A stretch of DNA of 64,000 nt from Rhizobium sp. BK251 (GTDB taxonomy: Bacteria; Pseudomonadota; Alphaproteobacteria; Rhizobiales; Rhizobiaceae), in NCBI RefSeq assembly GCF_004345245.1, contig NZ_SLUQ01000009.1, forward strand, positions 124,001 to 188,000. Direction: 5' to 3'. The position numbers and the translations under genes are program-made. Every line of letters begins with the position of its first letter. Position 1 is the first letter of the stretch. Shown one piece after another: positions 1-7,966 of the stretch. The notes beneath the pieces are model-generated. The model saw only the letters and a program-made list of their open reading frames with translations. It was not told the DNA's origin and did no database searches.

Positions 1-1466
1 AGCCGCTTGACGCCCGGGCGCGCGACAATCTCGTCGCCTATCTCAAGCACGCCCGTCGTTTCGACTATGCCGACAACAACTGGAAGTTCTTCCGCGTGCT
101 GGTCGATATTGCCCTCGACCGCCTGGGCGTGGATTTCGATCGGAGCCTCACCGAAACCTATCTCAAGGAACTCGACGGCTTCTACATCGCCGACGGCTGG
201 TATCGCGACGGCAATGTCAGGCGGGTGGATCACTACATCCCCTTTGCGATGCATTTCTACGGGCTGATCTATTCCCGGCTCGTCGACGACGACCATGCCC
301 GCCGTTATCGCGAGCGCGCGATCCTCTTCGCCGAGGACTTCCGTCACTGGTTTACCGATGACGGCGCGACGGTCGCCTTCGGCCGCAGTCTCACCTATCG
401 CTTCGCATGCGCGGGTTTCTGGTCAGCGCTTGCCTTTGCCGGCGTCGAGGCGCTGCCCTGGGGTGAGGTCAAGGGACTTTGCCTGCGGCATCTGAGGTGG
501 TGGGCGGACAAGCCGATCGCGGACCGGGACGGTGTGCTCTCGATCGGCTACGGCTATCCCAACCTCATGATGTCGGAAAGCTACAATTCCGCCGGTTCTC
601 CCTACTGGGCCTTCAAGGCGTTCCTGCCGCTGGCGCTCAAGGAAGACCATCCCTTCTGGACCGCCGATGAGGCCCCGCCCTCCCCCGCTTCGACTGTTCG
701 CCCGCAACCGCATCCGGGCATGGTCACGCTGCGCAGCGGAGAGGACGTCGTTGCCCTGTCCTCCGGCCAGGAGAACCTGCAGATGCGATGCGGGACGGAG
801 AAATACGCAAAGTTTGCCTATTCCGCCCATTATGGCTTCAGCGTCGAGGTCGACGAGCGCGGCTTTGCCAACGGTGCCTTCGATTCCACGCTCGCCTTCA
901 GTGAGGATGGCTTGCACTATCGTGTTCGCGAGACGAACGAGGTGGCGAAGCTTGCAGGCGACATACTCTATTCGAAATGGTCGCCCTGGCCGGATGTCCT
1001 GGTCGAGACCTGGCTCATTCCGGCCGCACCATGGCATGTCCGCGTCCACCGGATCGTGACGCCGCGGCCGCTGCAGACAGCCGAAGGAGGATTTGCAATC
1101 GCCAAGCGCGATTTCGATGCCGACACCCTGGCACCGTCGGCCGGTGCGGCCTACGCGCTCGGTGCGGAGGATTTCTCGGGCATCGTCGATCTCGGTTCGT
1201 CTATCGGCCGCGAAGGCATCGTCCAGAAGCCGCCTCCGAACACGAACCTGGTCGTCGCCAAGACTCTTGTGCCGCAATTGCGCGGCACGATACCGGCCGG
1301 CGAGACGATCCTGCGATCGGCCGTGCTCGCGCTCCGCGACAGTGCGGCTGTCTCCGGCCCATGGGCGCGACCACCGCTGGCGCTGGAACTGGTGGAGCTG
1401 CGGCGCCTCATCGAAGAGAGCGGCGTGACGGTCAGCGCGATCCTCGCGCCGGGTCGGATGCCATGA
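1..1466 (+). CDS. DUF2264 domain-containing protein, 5' end cut by window
   Basis: The reading frame is open from base 3 to the stop at 1464-1466, so about 487 C-terminal residues are present and the N-terminus lies outside the window. The sequence is rich in Trp, Tyr and Phe with alternating helices, including an NNWKFFRV segment near the start and SYNSAGSPYWAFKAFLPLAL in the middle, as in the DUF2264 family of alpha/alpha-barrel-like bacterial proteins. Their biochemical activity is not firmly established; a glycan or uronide role is often assumed. No signal peptide can be assessed. The stop overlaps the start of the dehydrogenase gene (ATGA), so the two are co-transcribed. Placement beside sugar-acid enzymes supports a carbohydrate role by inference. 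Confidence 0.8.
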   Translation, partial: PLDARARDNLVAYLKHARRFDYADNNWKFFRVLVDIALDRLGVDFDRSLTETYLKELDGFYIADGWYRDGNVRRVDHYIPFAMHFYGLIYSRLVDDDHARRYRERAILFAEDFRHWFTDDGATVAFGRSLTYRFACAGFWSALAFAGVEALPWGEVKGLCLRHLRWWADKPIADRDGVLSIGYGYPNLMMSESYNSAGSPYWAFKAFLPLALKEDHPFWTADEAPPSPASTVRPQPHPGMVTLRSGEDVVALSSGQENLQMRCGTEKYAKFAYSAHYGFSVEVDERGFANGAFDSTLAFSEDGLHYRVRETNEVAKLAGDILYSKWSPWPDVLVETWLIPAAPWHVRVHRIVTPRPLQTAEGGFAIAKRDFDADTLAPSAGAAYALGAEDFSGIVDLGSSIGREGIVQKPPPNTNLVVAKTLVPQLRGTIPAGETILRSAVLALRDSAAVSGPWARPPLALELVELRRLIEESGVTVSAILAPGRMP

Positions 1467-2473
1467 CAGGTCCGGCCATCGCCCTTGCCATGGATCCCGC
1501 GAGGACGCAGCATGTCCTGCCGTCGGAACTGCTCGACCGTCTGGCCGGCATCGGGCGGCTGCTCGACCGGCATCCGATGCAACGTTTCGACGACGAGCGG
1601 GCTCGCGAACTTCTCGGGCAGGCAGAGATCCTGATCACCGGCTGGGGCTCGCCCAACGTCGATGCCGGCGTGCTTGCCGGGGCACCCGGCCTGAAGCTGA
1701 TTGCCCATGCCGCCGGCACGGTGAAGGGCCTGCTGGATGGCAGCGTCTTCGACGCCGGGATTGCCGTCAGCCACGCTGCTCAGGCCAACGCACTGCCCGT
1801 CGCGGAGTTCACGCTTGCCGCCATCATCTTCGCGGGCAAGCGCGTCTTCCGCTTCCGCGACCTTTACGCGGCCGACCGGAACCGTGCCCGCGTCTACCCC
1901 ATGCAGGCGGATGTCATCGGAAACTATCGCCGGACGGTCGGCATCGTCGGCGCATCGAGGATTGGCCGGCGCGTGATCGACCTGCTGAAGCCCTTCGACT
2001 ATCGGATCCTGCTTTACGATCCGATGGTCGATCGCGACGAGGCGCGGCGGCTCGGCGTCGAGAAGGTCGAACTAGATGCGCTCATGGCCGATGCCGACAT
2101 CGTCTCGCTCCACGCGCCGTCGCTGCCCTCCACGCGGCACATGATCGATCGCCGCAGCCTTGCGCTGATGAAGGACGGAGCGACGCTCATCAATACCGCC
2201 CGGGGTGCCCTGGTCGACGAGGCTGCCCTGATTGACGTGCTGGGAGAGGGGCGCATCGATGCTATCATCGACGTGACCGACCCGGAGGTCCCGGAAGCCG
2301 CGTCCGCCTTCTACAGCCTGCCGAACGTCTTTCTCACGCCGCACATCGCCGGTGCCATCGGCACCGAGCGGACGCGCCTCGGCGAAACGGCGGTTGCGGA
2401 AGTGGAGCGCTTCATCAGGGGCGAGCCGCTTGTCTACGAGATACGAAAGCGCGACCTGGAGCACATGGCATGA
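1463..2473 (+). CDS. D-isomer-specific 2-hydroxyacid dehydrogenase
   Basis: A 336-aa NAD(P)-dependent oxidoreductase expected to interconvert a 2-hydroxy acid and a 2-keto acid in the cytoplasm. The nucleotide-binding motif is VGIVGASRIGRRV, and the catalytic residues expected of the family are visible: Arg in NTARGALVDE, Glu in TDPEVPE and His in LTPHIAGA. The ATG at 1463 is chosen because it overlaps the upstream stop as ATGA and starts just before the conserved N-terminal domain; an upstream extension of this frame only shadows the DUF2264 gene. The stop overlaps the next gene's ATG. The substrate cannot be read from sequence; the neighbours suggest a sugar-derived hydroxy acid. Confidence 0.9.
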   Translation: MTGPAIALAMDPARTQHVLPSELLDRLAGIGRLLDRHPMQRFDDERARELLGQAEILITGWGSPNVDAGVLAGAPGLKLIAHAAGTVKGLLDGSVFDAGIAVSHAAQANALPVAEFTLAAIIFAGKRVFRFRDLYAADRNRARVYPMQADVIGNYRRTVGIVGASRIGRRVIDLLKPFDYRILLYDPMVDRDEARRLGVEKVELDALMADADIVSLHAPSLPSTRHMIDRRSLALMKDGATLINTARGALVDEAALIDVLGEGRIDAIIDVTDPEVPEAASAFYSLPNVFLTPHIAGAIGTERTRLGETAVAEVERFIRGEPLVYEIRKRDLEHMA

Positions 2474-3270
2474 GCAATTTCGAGCCTGCACTCTGCACAG
2501 TCACCTTCCGCGGTCTCCGGCCGGCTGAAATCGTCCCGCTGGCAGTACAGGCGCGGCTTGCCGCCATCGAATGGGCGGGCGATGTCCATGTGCCGCCGGG
2601 AGACACTCCAGCTGCGGAGGACGCAGCCCGGCTCTGCCGCGAGGCCAGGCTCGCCGTCTCCTACGGCTCCTATGTCGCGCCTCCGACCGACGATATCGAG
2701 GCCTTTCGGCGCGTGTTGGACACGACTATCCGTCTCGGCGCCACGAATATCCGCATCTGGCCAGGGTCGCGCGGTCGCGATTCCGCGGACTACACAGCTC
2801 CTGAGCGCCGTGCGGTTGCGGCCGCCATCCGCGACATGGGGGACGAAGCATCGCGCCATGGCGTGACGGTCTCGCTCGAATATCATCCGCAATCGCTAAC
2901 GGACGAAACGCAGTCGGCGCTGCGGCTGATCGAGGACGTCGGCCATGACAATGTCTATCTCTACTGGCAGCCGCGACCCGGCCTGCGTCTCTGCGCCACG
3001 TTCGACGAGATTGCCCAGATCGGCCCGCACGTCTCCCATATCCACGTCTTTGCCTGGGACCACGAGCGCAATCGCTTCGCGCTTGAGACGGCGAGCGACT
3101 ATTGGCGCGAAGTGATCGCGGCGATGCCGGAAACCCGCTGGCGCGGGCGGCGCTTTGCCATGCTCGAATTCGTGGCGCGCGACGACCCGCAGGCTTTCCT
3201 GAGGGATGCCGCGACGCTTGCGCGCATCGTTGCGCCGGGGCCGATTACGGCCGGCCGGCAAGCAGGTTGA
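2470..3270 (+). CDS. Sugar phosphate isomerase/epimerase-like TIM barrel (AP endonuclease 2 family)
   Basis: A 266-aa protein of the xylose isomerase-like TIM-barrel superfamily. Family hallmarks include the metal-ligand Glu in VSLEYHP and the HIHVFAW strand near the C-terminus. Such proteins bind a divalent metal and isomerise, epimerise or eliminate on sugars and keto-sugars. It is the third gene of a tightly overlapped + strand operon (ATGA overlap with the dehydrogenase). Its 3' end overlaps the convergent Gfo/Idh gene by 26 bases. The substrate is unknown. A second, divergent member of the same superfamily lies at 4536-5360. Confidence 0.85.
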   Translation: MSNFEPALCTVTFRGLRPAEIVPLAVQARLAAIEWAGDVHVPPGDTPAAEDAARLCREARLAVSYGSYVAPPTDDIEAFRRVLDTTIRLGATNIRIWPGSRGRDSADYTAPERRAVAAAIRDMGDEASRHGVTVSLEYHPQSLTDETQSALRLIEDVGHDNVYLYWQPRPGLRLCATFDEIAQIGPHVSHIHVFAWDHERNRFALETASDYWREVIAAMPETRWRGRRFAMLEFVARDDPQAFLRDAATLARIVAPGPITAGRQAG

Positions 3271-4510
3271 ACTCGCGATCATCGCCCCACACATCGGCGA
3301 TCGAGACCGGCGTTCCGGTTCGGCTGCTCTTCAGGGCGGCAATCCCGCAGAGAACCGACATGGCGCCCGCGCGCGAGCCTGCCCTTTGCCTGAGTTCGTC
3401 ATTAAGTCCGGGCCGCAGCAGCATGTTGCGCAGGCGGTCGTCGCCGCCGTAGTGGCCGCCGGATGAATGCGGGACCCAGATACGCTCGACGCCGTCGAAG
3501 TTGCGCATAAGCACGATCTCGTCAGCGGGCGGCTCCGTCCAGGGCTGCTTCTCGTACTGGCGCAGCTCGATGCGGCCCTTGTGGCCGTTGAAGGCGATGT
3601 GGTGACCCTCGATGGGCATGTAGGTGTTCAGCGAATAGGACACGTGCACGCCGCTCTTGTAGCGGATCGAGGTCACCATTGTGTCGGGAATGTCGATATC
3701 CTCACGGAAGACGCAGGCATCGCGGACGTAGCCGTCGACTTTCGAGGGGTCCTCGTAGAGGCTTTCAAGCAGCGGCACCTCGCTGATGTCCAGGTAGTAG
3801 TCGCACTCCGTCTTGTGCGGACAGGTCCGACAGCGCTCGCTGCGGAACGGTCCCTTGCGGCCGTAGTGCTTCAGGTCGGCGAAGGCCGAGACCATGTCGG
3901 GATCGGAGCCGAGATACCAGTTCAAAAGGTCGAAGTGATGGGTCGCCTTGTGCACGAAGAGGCTGCCGGAGTTCTCCGTATAGGCGTGCCAGCGCCGGAA
4001 ATAGTCCGCGCCATGGCTGGTGTCGAGATACCAATGGAAGTCGACCGAGGTGACGTCGCCAATCACGCCGGAATTCAGCAGTTCCTTGATGCGGGCAGCC
4101 GTCGGGGCGAAGCGGTAGTTGAAGGAAATGTCGAGGCGTTTGCCGGTCCGCTTCTCGGCGTCCAGGATGCGCTTGATCTTTTCGGTCGTCGTCGTCATCG
4201 GCTTCTCGCTGATGACGTTGGCGCCGGCCTCCATCGCCTTGACGATCAGGTCGTCATGCGTCGAGTCGCACGTACAGACGATGACGAGGTCGGGGCGAAC
4301 GACCCGCAGAAGCTCGTCGAAATCGGTGTAGATCGGCACGGAAACGCCCATGTAGCCGCTGCTGCGCTCGGCGCGCATCGCGTTCAGATCACAGATCGCG
4401 ACGAGCTCGACCTCCTTGTTCCATCGCTCCACGAGGTCCCTGCCCCACATGGTAGTGCCGCGGTGGCCGGCGCCCACAAGTGCGTAACGGATCTTTGGTG
4501 ACGCCTGCAT
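3245..4510 (-). CDS. Gfo/Idh/MocA family oxidoreductase with Cys cluster
   Basis: A 421-aa NAD(P)-dependent sugar oxidoreductase. The N-terminal Rossmann fold carries VGAGHRG (residues 12-18) and the family EKP motif is at 102-104. A His pair around 191-192 sits in the substrate domain. Unusually for the superfamily core, Cys227, Cys230 and Cys236 form a C-x2-C-x5-C cluster (ERCRTCPHKTEC), followed by Cys266; this could bind a metal or an iron-sulfur cluster, although that is inference. A strong Shine-Dalgarno (GGAGGAG) precedes the ATG. It is the last gene of the five-gene - strand operon starting at 9112. Confidence 0.9.
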   Translation of the reverse strand: MQASPKIRYALVGAGHRGTTMWGRDLVERWNKEVELVAICDLNAMRAERSSGYMGVSVPIYTDFDELLRVVRPDLVIVCTCDSTHDDLIVKAMEAGANVISEKPMTTTTEKIKRILDAEKRTGKRLDISFNYRFAPTAARIKELLNSGVIGDVTSVDFHWYLDTSHGADYFRRWHAYTENSGSLFVHKATHHFDLLNWYLGSDPDMVSAFADLKHYGRKGPFRSERCRTCPHKTECDYYLDISEVPLLESLYEDPSKVDGYVRDACVFREDIDIPDTMVTSIRYKSGVHVSYSLNTYMPIEGHHIAFNGHKGRIELRQYEKQPWTEPPADEIVLMRNFDGVERIWVPHSSGGHYGGDDRLRNMLLRPGLNDELRQRAGSRAGAMSVLCGIAALKSSRTGTPVSIADVWGDDREFNLLAGRP

Positions 4511-4535
4511 GTCTCTCCTCCTGGCTGACCGCGGG

Positions 4536-5360
4536 TCAGCACACTGTACGGAAACGTTCGATAACTGTGTCCAGCACGACCGCGCCCGGCTTCTTCCACC
4601 AGTTCCCGGCCGAAAAAATCTCCACTTCCTGCGGGCCGTGAAAGCCCGCCGCCTCGATCATCCGGCGAATGCCCGGCAGGTCGATTACGCCGTCGCCCAT
4701 CATGCCGCGGTCGAGCAGCAGGTCGCGGGTCGGGACCAGCCAGTCGCAGATGTGGTGGGCGAAGATACGGTTCTCCCTCCCCGCACGCGCAATGCCCTCC
4801 GCAAGATCCGGATCCCACCAGACATGGTAGACGTCGATCGCGACGCCGACATCGGGGCCGAGCCTGCCGGCGAGATCGAGCGCCTGCTTCAATGTGTTCA
4901 CGCAGGCCCGGTCGGCGGCATACATCGGATGCAGCGGCTCGATGGCAAGTGGCACCTTCGAAGCGCGTGCATGGGGCAGGATCGCCTGGAAGCCGTCCTC
5001 CACCATCTGGCGTGCGACTGCGATATCGCGCGAGCCTGCCGGCAGCCCGCCGACGACGAAGACCAGGCAATCGGCTCCGAGCTCCGCCGCCTCGTCGATG
5101 GCACGCCGGTTGTCGTCGATCGCCGCCTGCCTGCCGGCCGCATCCGCTGCGGGAAACATGCCGCCGCGGCAGAGACCGGTCAGCCTGAGCCCGTTCAGGC
5201 GGACGATGCGCGCGGCCTCCTCCAGGCCGATTGCCGCGATCTGGTCGCGCCAGGGCGAGATCGCCGTGATGCCGCGCGTCAGGCAGCCGTCGACTGCTTC
5301 AGCGAAGCCCCAGCTGCCGCGTGTCGTCGCAAGATTGATGGAAAGACCCTCGATTGCCAT
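4536..5360 (-). CDS. Sugar phosphate isomerase/epimerase-like TIM barrel
   Basis: A 274-aa xylose isomerase-like TIM-barrel protein. Probable metal ligands are visible in order: Glu in LAIEPLHPMY, Asp and His in AIDVYHVWWDP, His in FAHHICDW and Glu in EVEIFSAG. This set is typical of the epimerase/isomerase branch. The start codon overlaps the stop of the upstream enolase-family gene (TAATG) and is preceded by GGGGAGGG. Together with the Gfo/Idh enzymes it could act on a 3-keto or otherwise oxidised sugar; that is inference from gene context. Confidence 0.88.
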   Translation of the reverse strand: MAIEGLSINLATTRGSWGFAEAVDGCLTRGITAISPWRDQIAAIGLEEAARIVRLNGLRLTGLCRGGMFPAADAAGRQAAIDDNRRAIDEAAELGADCLVFVVGGLPAGSRDIAVARQMVEDGFQAILPHARASKVPLAIEPLHPMYAADRACVNTLKQALDLAGRLGPDVGVAIDVYHVWWDPDLAEGIARAGRENRIFAHHICDWLVPTRDLLLDRGMMGDGVIDLPGIRRMIEAAGFHGPQEVEIFSAGNWWKKPGAVVLDTVIERFRTVC

Positions 5361-6793
5361 TATGCCCTCCCCGGCTGCAGCATGGGTTCCATGGCCGTCC
5401 AGTCCGGCTCGACGGCCGATCCGAGGCCGACCGCGCCGACCACCGAGCCGATGCCGATCCTCCCGCCGTCGATCCGCAGGCGTGCCCGGCCATCCTGGAA
5501 GCCGTAGAGATCGGCGTGGGCCAAGGCGAAGCCCGCCTGCTCGGCAGCCGGCGCACCGGCCATGCCGTCGACATAGTGATGGCCGTTGCGCTCGACATGC
5601 GTCATGCCGATGAGCGAGGCAAGCGCCAGATCCTGCTGCACGGCGAGCCCCGCCTGTGTCGTCAGGTCCTCGGCCGACATGAAATAGGCGCTACCATCCT
5701 CGGCGCTCCACTTGGCGACGCGCGCCCGATTGAGAAGCGAACGATAGAAGCCCTTGCATGACTTGGAGGAGATGCCGGTGTAGCCGAGCTTGCGCGCCGT
5801 CAGAAATGCCTCGATCGTCGCGTCGGACTCGTCGATCTCTACCGGCTTGAAGGCGGAAAGAGACGCGACGGGCTTTTCAAAAGCATGGGCACGCGCGATT
5901 GGCTGCTCGACGAACAGGATGGCAGAAGCGAAGCGGGCGAGCCTCGGTTCGGCTTCGATGCTTGCAAAGAGCTCCGCCACGGCGTCGGCCGCGGCGAATT
6001 GCTCGTTGCCATCCAGCGTTACGGAGTATTCGGGAAGCTTCGCGTCGATCAGGGATGCTATCCGGGAGAGGCGGTCGATGTCTGCGGCCGGGTTCCCGGA
6101 AACCTTGACCTTGAAGAAGGTCAGCCCATAGGCATCGATCGCCTCCTCAAGGCTTTCGGGAAGTCCGTCGTTCAGCCGTTCGGCGGCGGGCACCTCGCCC
6201 GCGGTGATCGCGTCGACGAGGCCGACCGTGTGGCGGGCGGCGATGCTGCGGGCCGGTTCCAGCGTCGCGAGAAAATCTTCGAGACGGAAACCGCCGAGGT
6301 CGGGCGCAGTCGAAAGACCGATGCCGGGCCGGTTGGCGCGGATCGCCTGCGCGACCGAAATCCCCTCCAGCCGGCAGAGCGCATCGAGGATCGCGCGATC
6401 GACAAGGGCGAGGCCGAAGGAGGCGACAAGGCCGTTCAGGCCGTCCGCCGCCGCACGGGCGTGATGATCTTTCTCGACAGAGGCATGGAGGCCAAAGGCC
6501 GTGCCGCTCCCGGCATCCCGCAGCGCTTCGCTTGCAAGGGCAAGGGAGCGGCGCAACTGCGCCTCATTGTCGGCATTCGAAAGCGCTGGCGACTTGTCGA
6601 ACCATTTCGGCACCATCAGCTCGGCCGCCATGCCGAAGGCCGAGCGGCCGGCTGCATCCTCGATGCGGACGCGCAGGAAGGCCTGACGTGCCTCGCGCAG
6701 CGTTGCCGCACCGAAGCGGAACGGCAGGCGCAGCCGCACGGGACGTTCAAAGGCTTGCGCTTCGACCAGCCTTATTCTCAGCGGCTCCGCCAT
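5360..6793 (-). CDS. Mandelate racemase/muconate lactonizing enzyme family protein
   Basis: A 477-aa enolase-superfamily enzyme expected to abstract a proton alpha to a carboxylate and to act on an acid sugar or similar substrate. The C-terminal barrel shows the K-x-K motif (Lys228, Lys230), probable Mg ligands Asp261 (DGNEQF), Glu296 (FVEQP) and Asp321 (IDESD), and a Lys pair at 344/347 where the MLE-type subgroup has its second catalytic lysine. The protein is longer than the usual 360-400 residues, with extra sequence between the capping domain and the barrel and a C-terminal tail. It is the third gene of the - strand operon, followed without gap by the TIM-barrel gene. Confidence 0.85.
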   Translation of the reverse strand: MAEPLRIRLVEAQAFERPVRLRLPFRFGAATLREARQAFLRVRIEDAAGRSAFGMAAELMVPKWFDKSPALSNADNEAQLRRSLALASEALRDAGSGTAFGLHASVEKDHHARAAADGLNGLVASFGLALVDRAILDALCRLEGISVAQAIRANRPGIGLSTAPDLGGFRLEDFLATLEPARSIAARHTVGLVDAITAGEVPAAERLNDGLPESLEEAIDAYGLTFFKVKVSGNPAADIDRLSRIASLIDAKLPEYSVTLDGNEQFAAADAVAELFASIEAEPRLARFASAILFVEQPIARAHAFEKPVASLSAFKPVEIDESDATIEAFLTARKLGYTGISSKSCKGFYRSLLNRARVAKWSAEDGSAYFMSAEDLTTQAGLAVQQDLALASLIGMTHVERNGHHYVDGMAGAPAAEQAGFALAHADLYGFQDGRARLRIDGGRIGIGSVVGAVGLGSAVEPDWTAMEPMLQPGRA

Positions 6794-6797
6794 GATC

Positions 6798-7964
6798 TCA
6801 GGCGATCCCTTGCGCCGCCAGCAGCCGGCTCATTCGGGCCGCCGCGTCGTCGGGATTGGCGAGCACCCTCGCCTTGTCGGCAAGCCGGAAGAGCTCGGCA
6901 AGATGGACGAGCGAGCGGGCGCTCTCCTGCCCGCCGATCATGCGGAAATGATCCTGCAAACCGTTCAGATAGGCGAGGAAGACGACGCCGGTCTTGTAGA
7001 AGCGCGTCGGCGCCTTGAAGATGTGCCGCGAGAGCGGAACCGTCGGCTCCAGCAATTCGAAGAATGTATCGGTCTTGCCGTTGCCGAGCGCGGCGAGACC
7101 TGCGGAAGCAGCCGGTGCGATGGCGTCGAAGATGCCGAGCAGCGCATCGGAGAAACCATCCTTGTCGCCCGCGATCAACTCTGCGTAGTTGAAGTCGTCG
7201 CCCGTATACATGCGAACGCCGGCCGGCAGCCGGGCGCGCATGGAGATTTCCTTTTCCTTCGACAGAAGCGACACCTTGATGCCGTCGACCTTGTCGGAAT
7301 GGGCTTCGATCGCCTTGAGGCAGGTGTCCATCGCCTTCCAGTGGTCGGCCGATCCCCAGTAGCCTTCCAGCGCCGGGTCGAACATCTCGCCAAGCCAGTG
7401 GATGACGACGGGCTCGCGCACTTGCGAGAGGATGCGGTCGTAGACCTTGAGATAGTCCTCGGGTCCCTTTGCCGTGGCTGCCAGCGCACGCGACGCCATG
7501 AGGATGATGCGGCCGCCCATTCCCTCGACGGTGCCAACCTGCTCTTCATAGGCGGTGATCACGTCATCAAGGGTCAGCCCCGGAGAGGGCTGAAGGTGGT
7601 CGGTGCCGGCGCCGCTTGCGATCAGCGCGTCGGGACGGGCTTTCGCTTCCGCCAGCGAACGCCGGATCAGCTCCTTCGCCTCGGGCCAGCCAAGACCCAT
7701 GCCGCGCTGGGCTGTGTCCATGGCCTCGGCGACGCCGAGGCCGAGGTCCCAGAGGCGATGACGGAAGGCAAGCGTGCGCTCCCAATCGATCGCCGGTGTC
7801 AGCCAGGGATCATTGTCGGCGAGAGGGTCGGCAACGACATGCGCCGCGGCGAAGGCGACGCGCGAAAAGTCCGAGGCGGCGCGGCGCACCAGAGGGATCG
7901 GCTCGCCGCGCGTCGTGTAGACCTCGATCGTGCGGTCGGCAGTCGGAAGACGAAGCGTCGCCAT
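6798..7964 (-). CDS. DUF993 family protein (dihydrodipicolinate synthase-like TIM barrel)
   Basis: A 388-aa protein matching the DUF993 family, whose fold resembles the dihydrodipicolinate synthase/aldolase barrel. The function is not established, but an aldolase or lyase step on a keto-acid sugar fits the surroundings. Visible segments include GVRMYTGDDFNYAELI and ETFYKTG-like regions near the C-terminus (ARFYKTGVVFLAYLNG in approximate form). The ATG at 7964 is chosen because MATLRLPT begins the conserved protein and is 3 bases from the upstream stop; a longer reading only extends into the neighbour's coding region. It is the second gene of the five-gene operon. Confidence 0.82.
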   Translation of the reverse strand: MATLRLPTADRTIEVYTTRGEPIPLVRRAASDFSRVAFAAAHVVADPLADNDPWLTPAIDWERTLAFRHRLWDLGLGVAEAMDTAQRGMGLGWPEAKELIRRSLAEAKARPDALIASGAGTDHLQPSPGLTLDDVITAYEEQVGTVEGMGGRIILMASRALAATAKGPEDYLKVYDRILSQVREPVVIHWLGEMFDPALEGYWGSADHWKAMDTCLKAIEAHSDKVDGIKVSLLSKEKEISMRARLPAGVRMYTGDDFNYAELIAGDKDGFSDALLGIFDAIAPAASAGLAALGNGKTDTFFELLEPTVPLSRHIFKAPTRFYKTGVVFLAYLNGLQDHFRMIGGQESARSLVHLAELFRLADKARVLANPDDAAARMSRLLAAQGIA

Positions 7965-7966
7965 GG

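Noticed and set aside
423-1277. 284-codon - strand open frame
   Set aside because: Antisense to the DUF2264 gene, Arg-rich with no recognisable domain.
3467-4501. 344-codon + strand open frame
   Set aside because: Antisense to the Gfo/Idh gene; composition is that of a mirrored coding frame.
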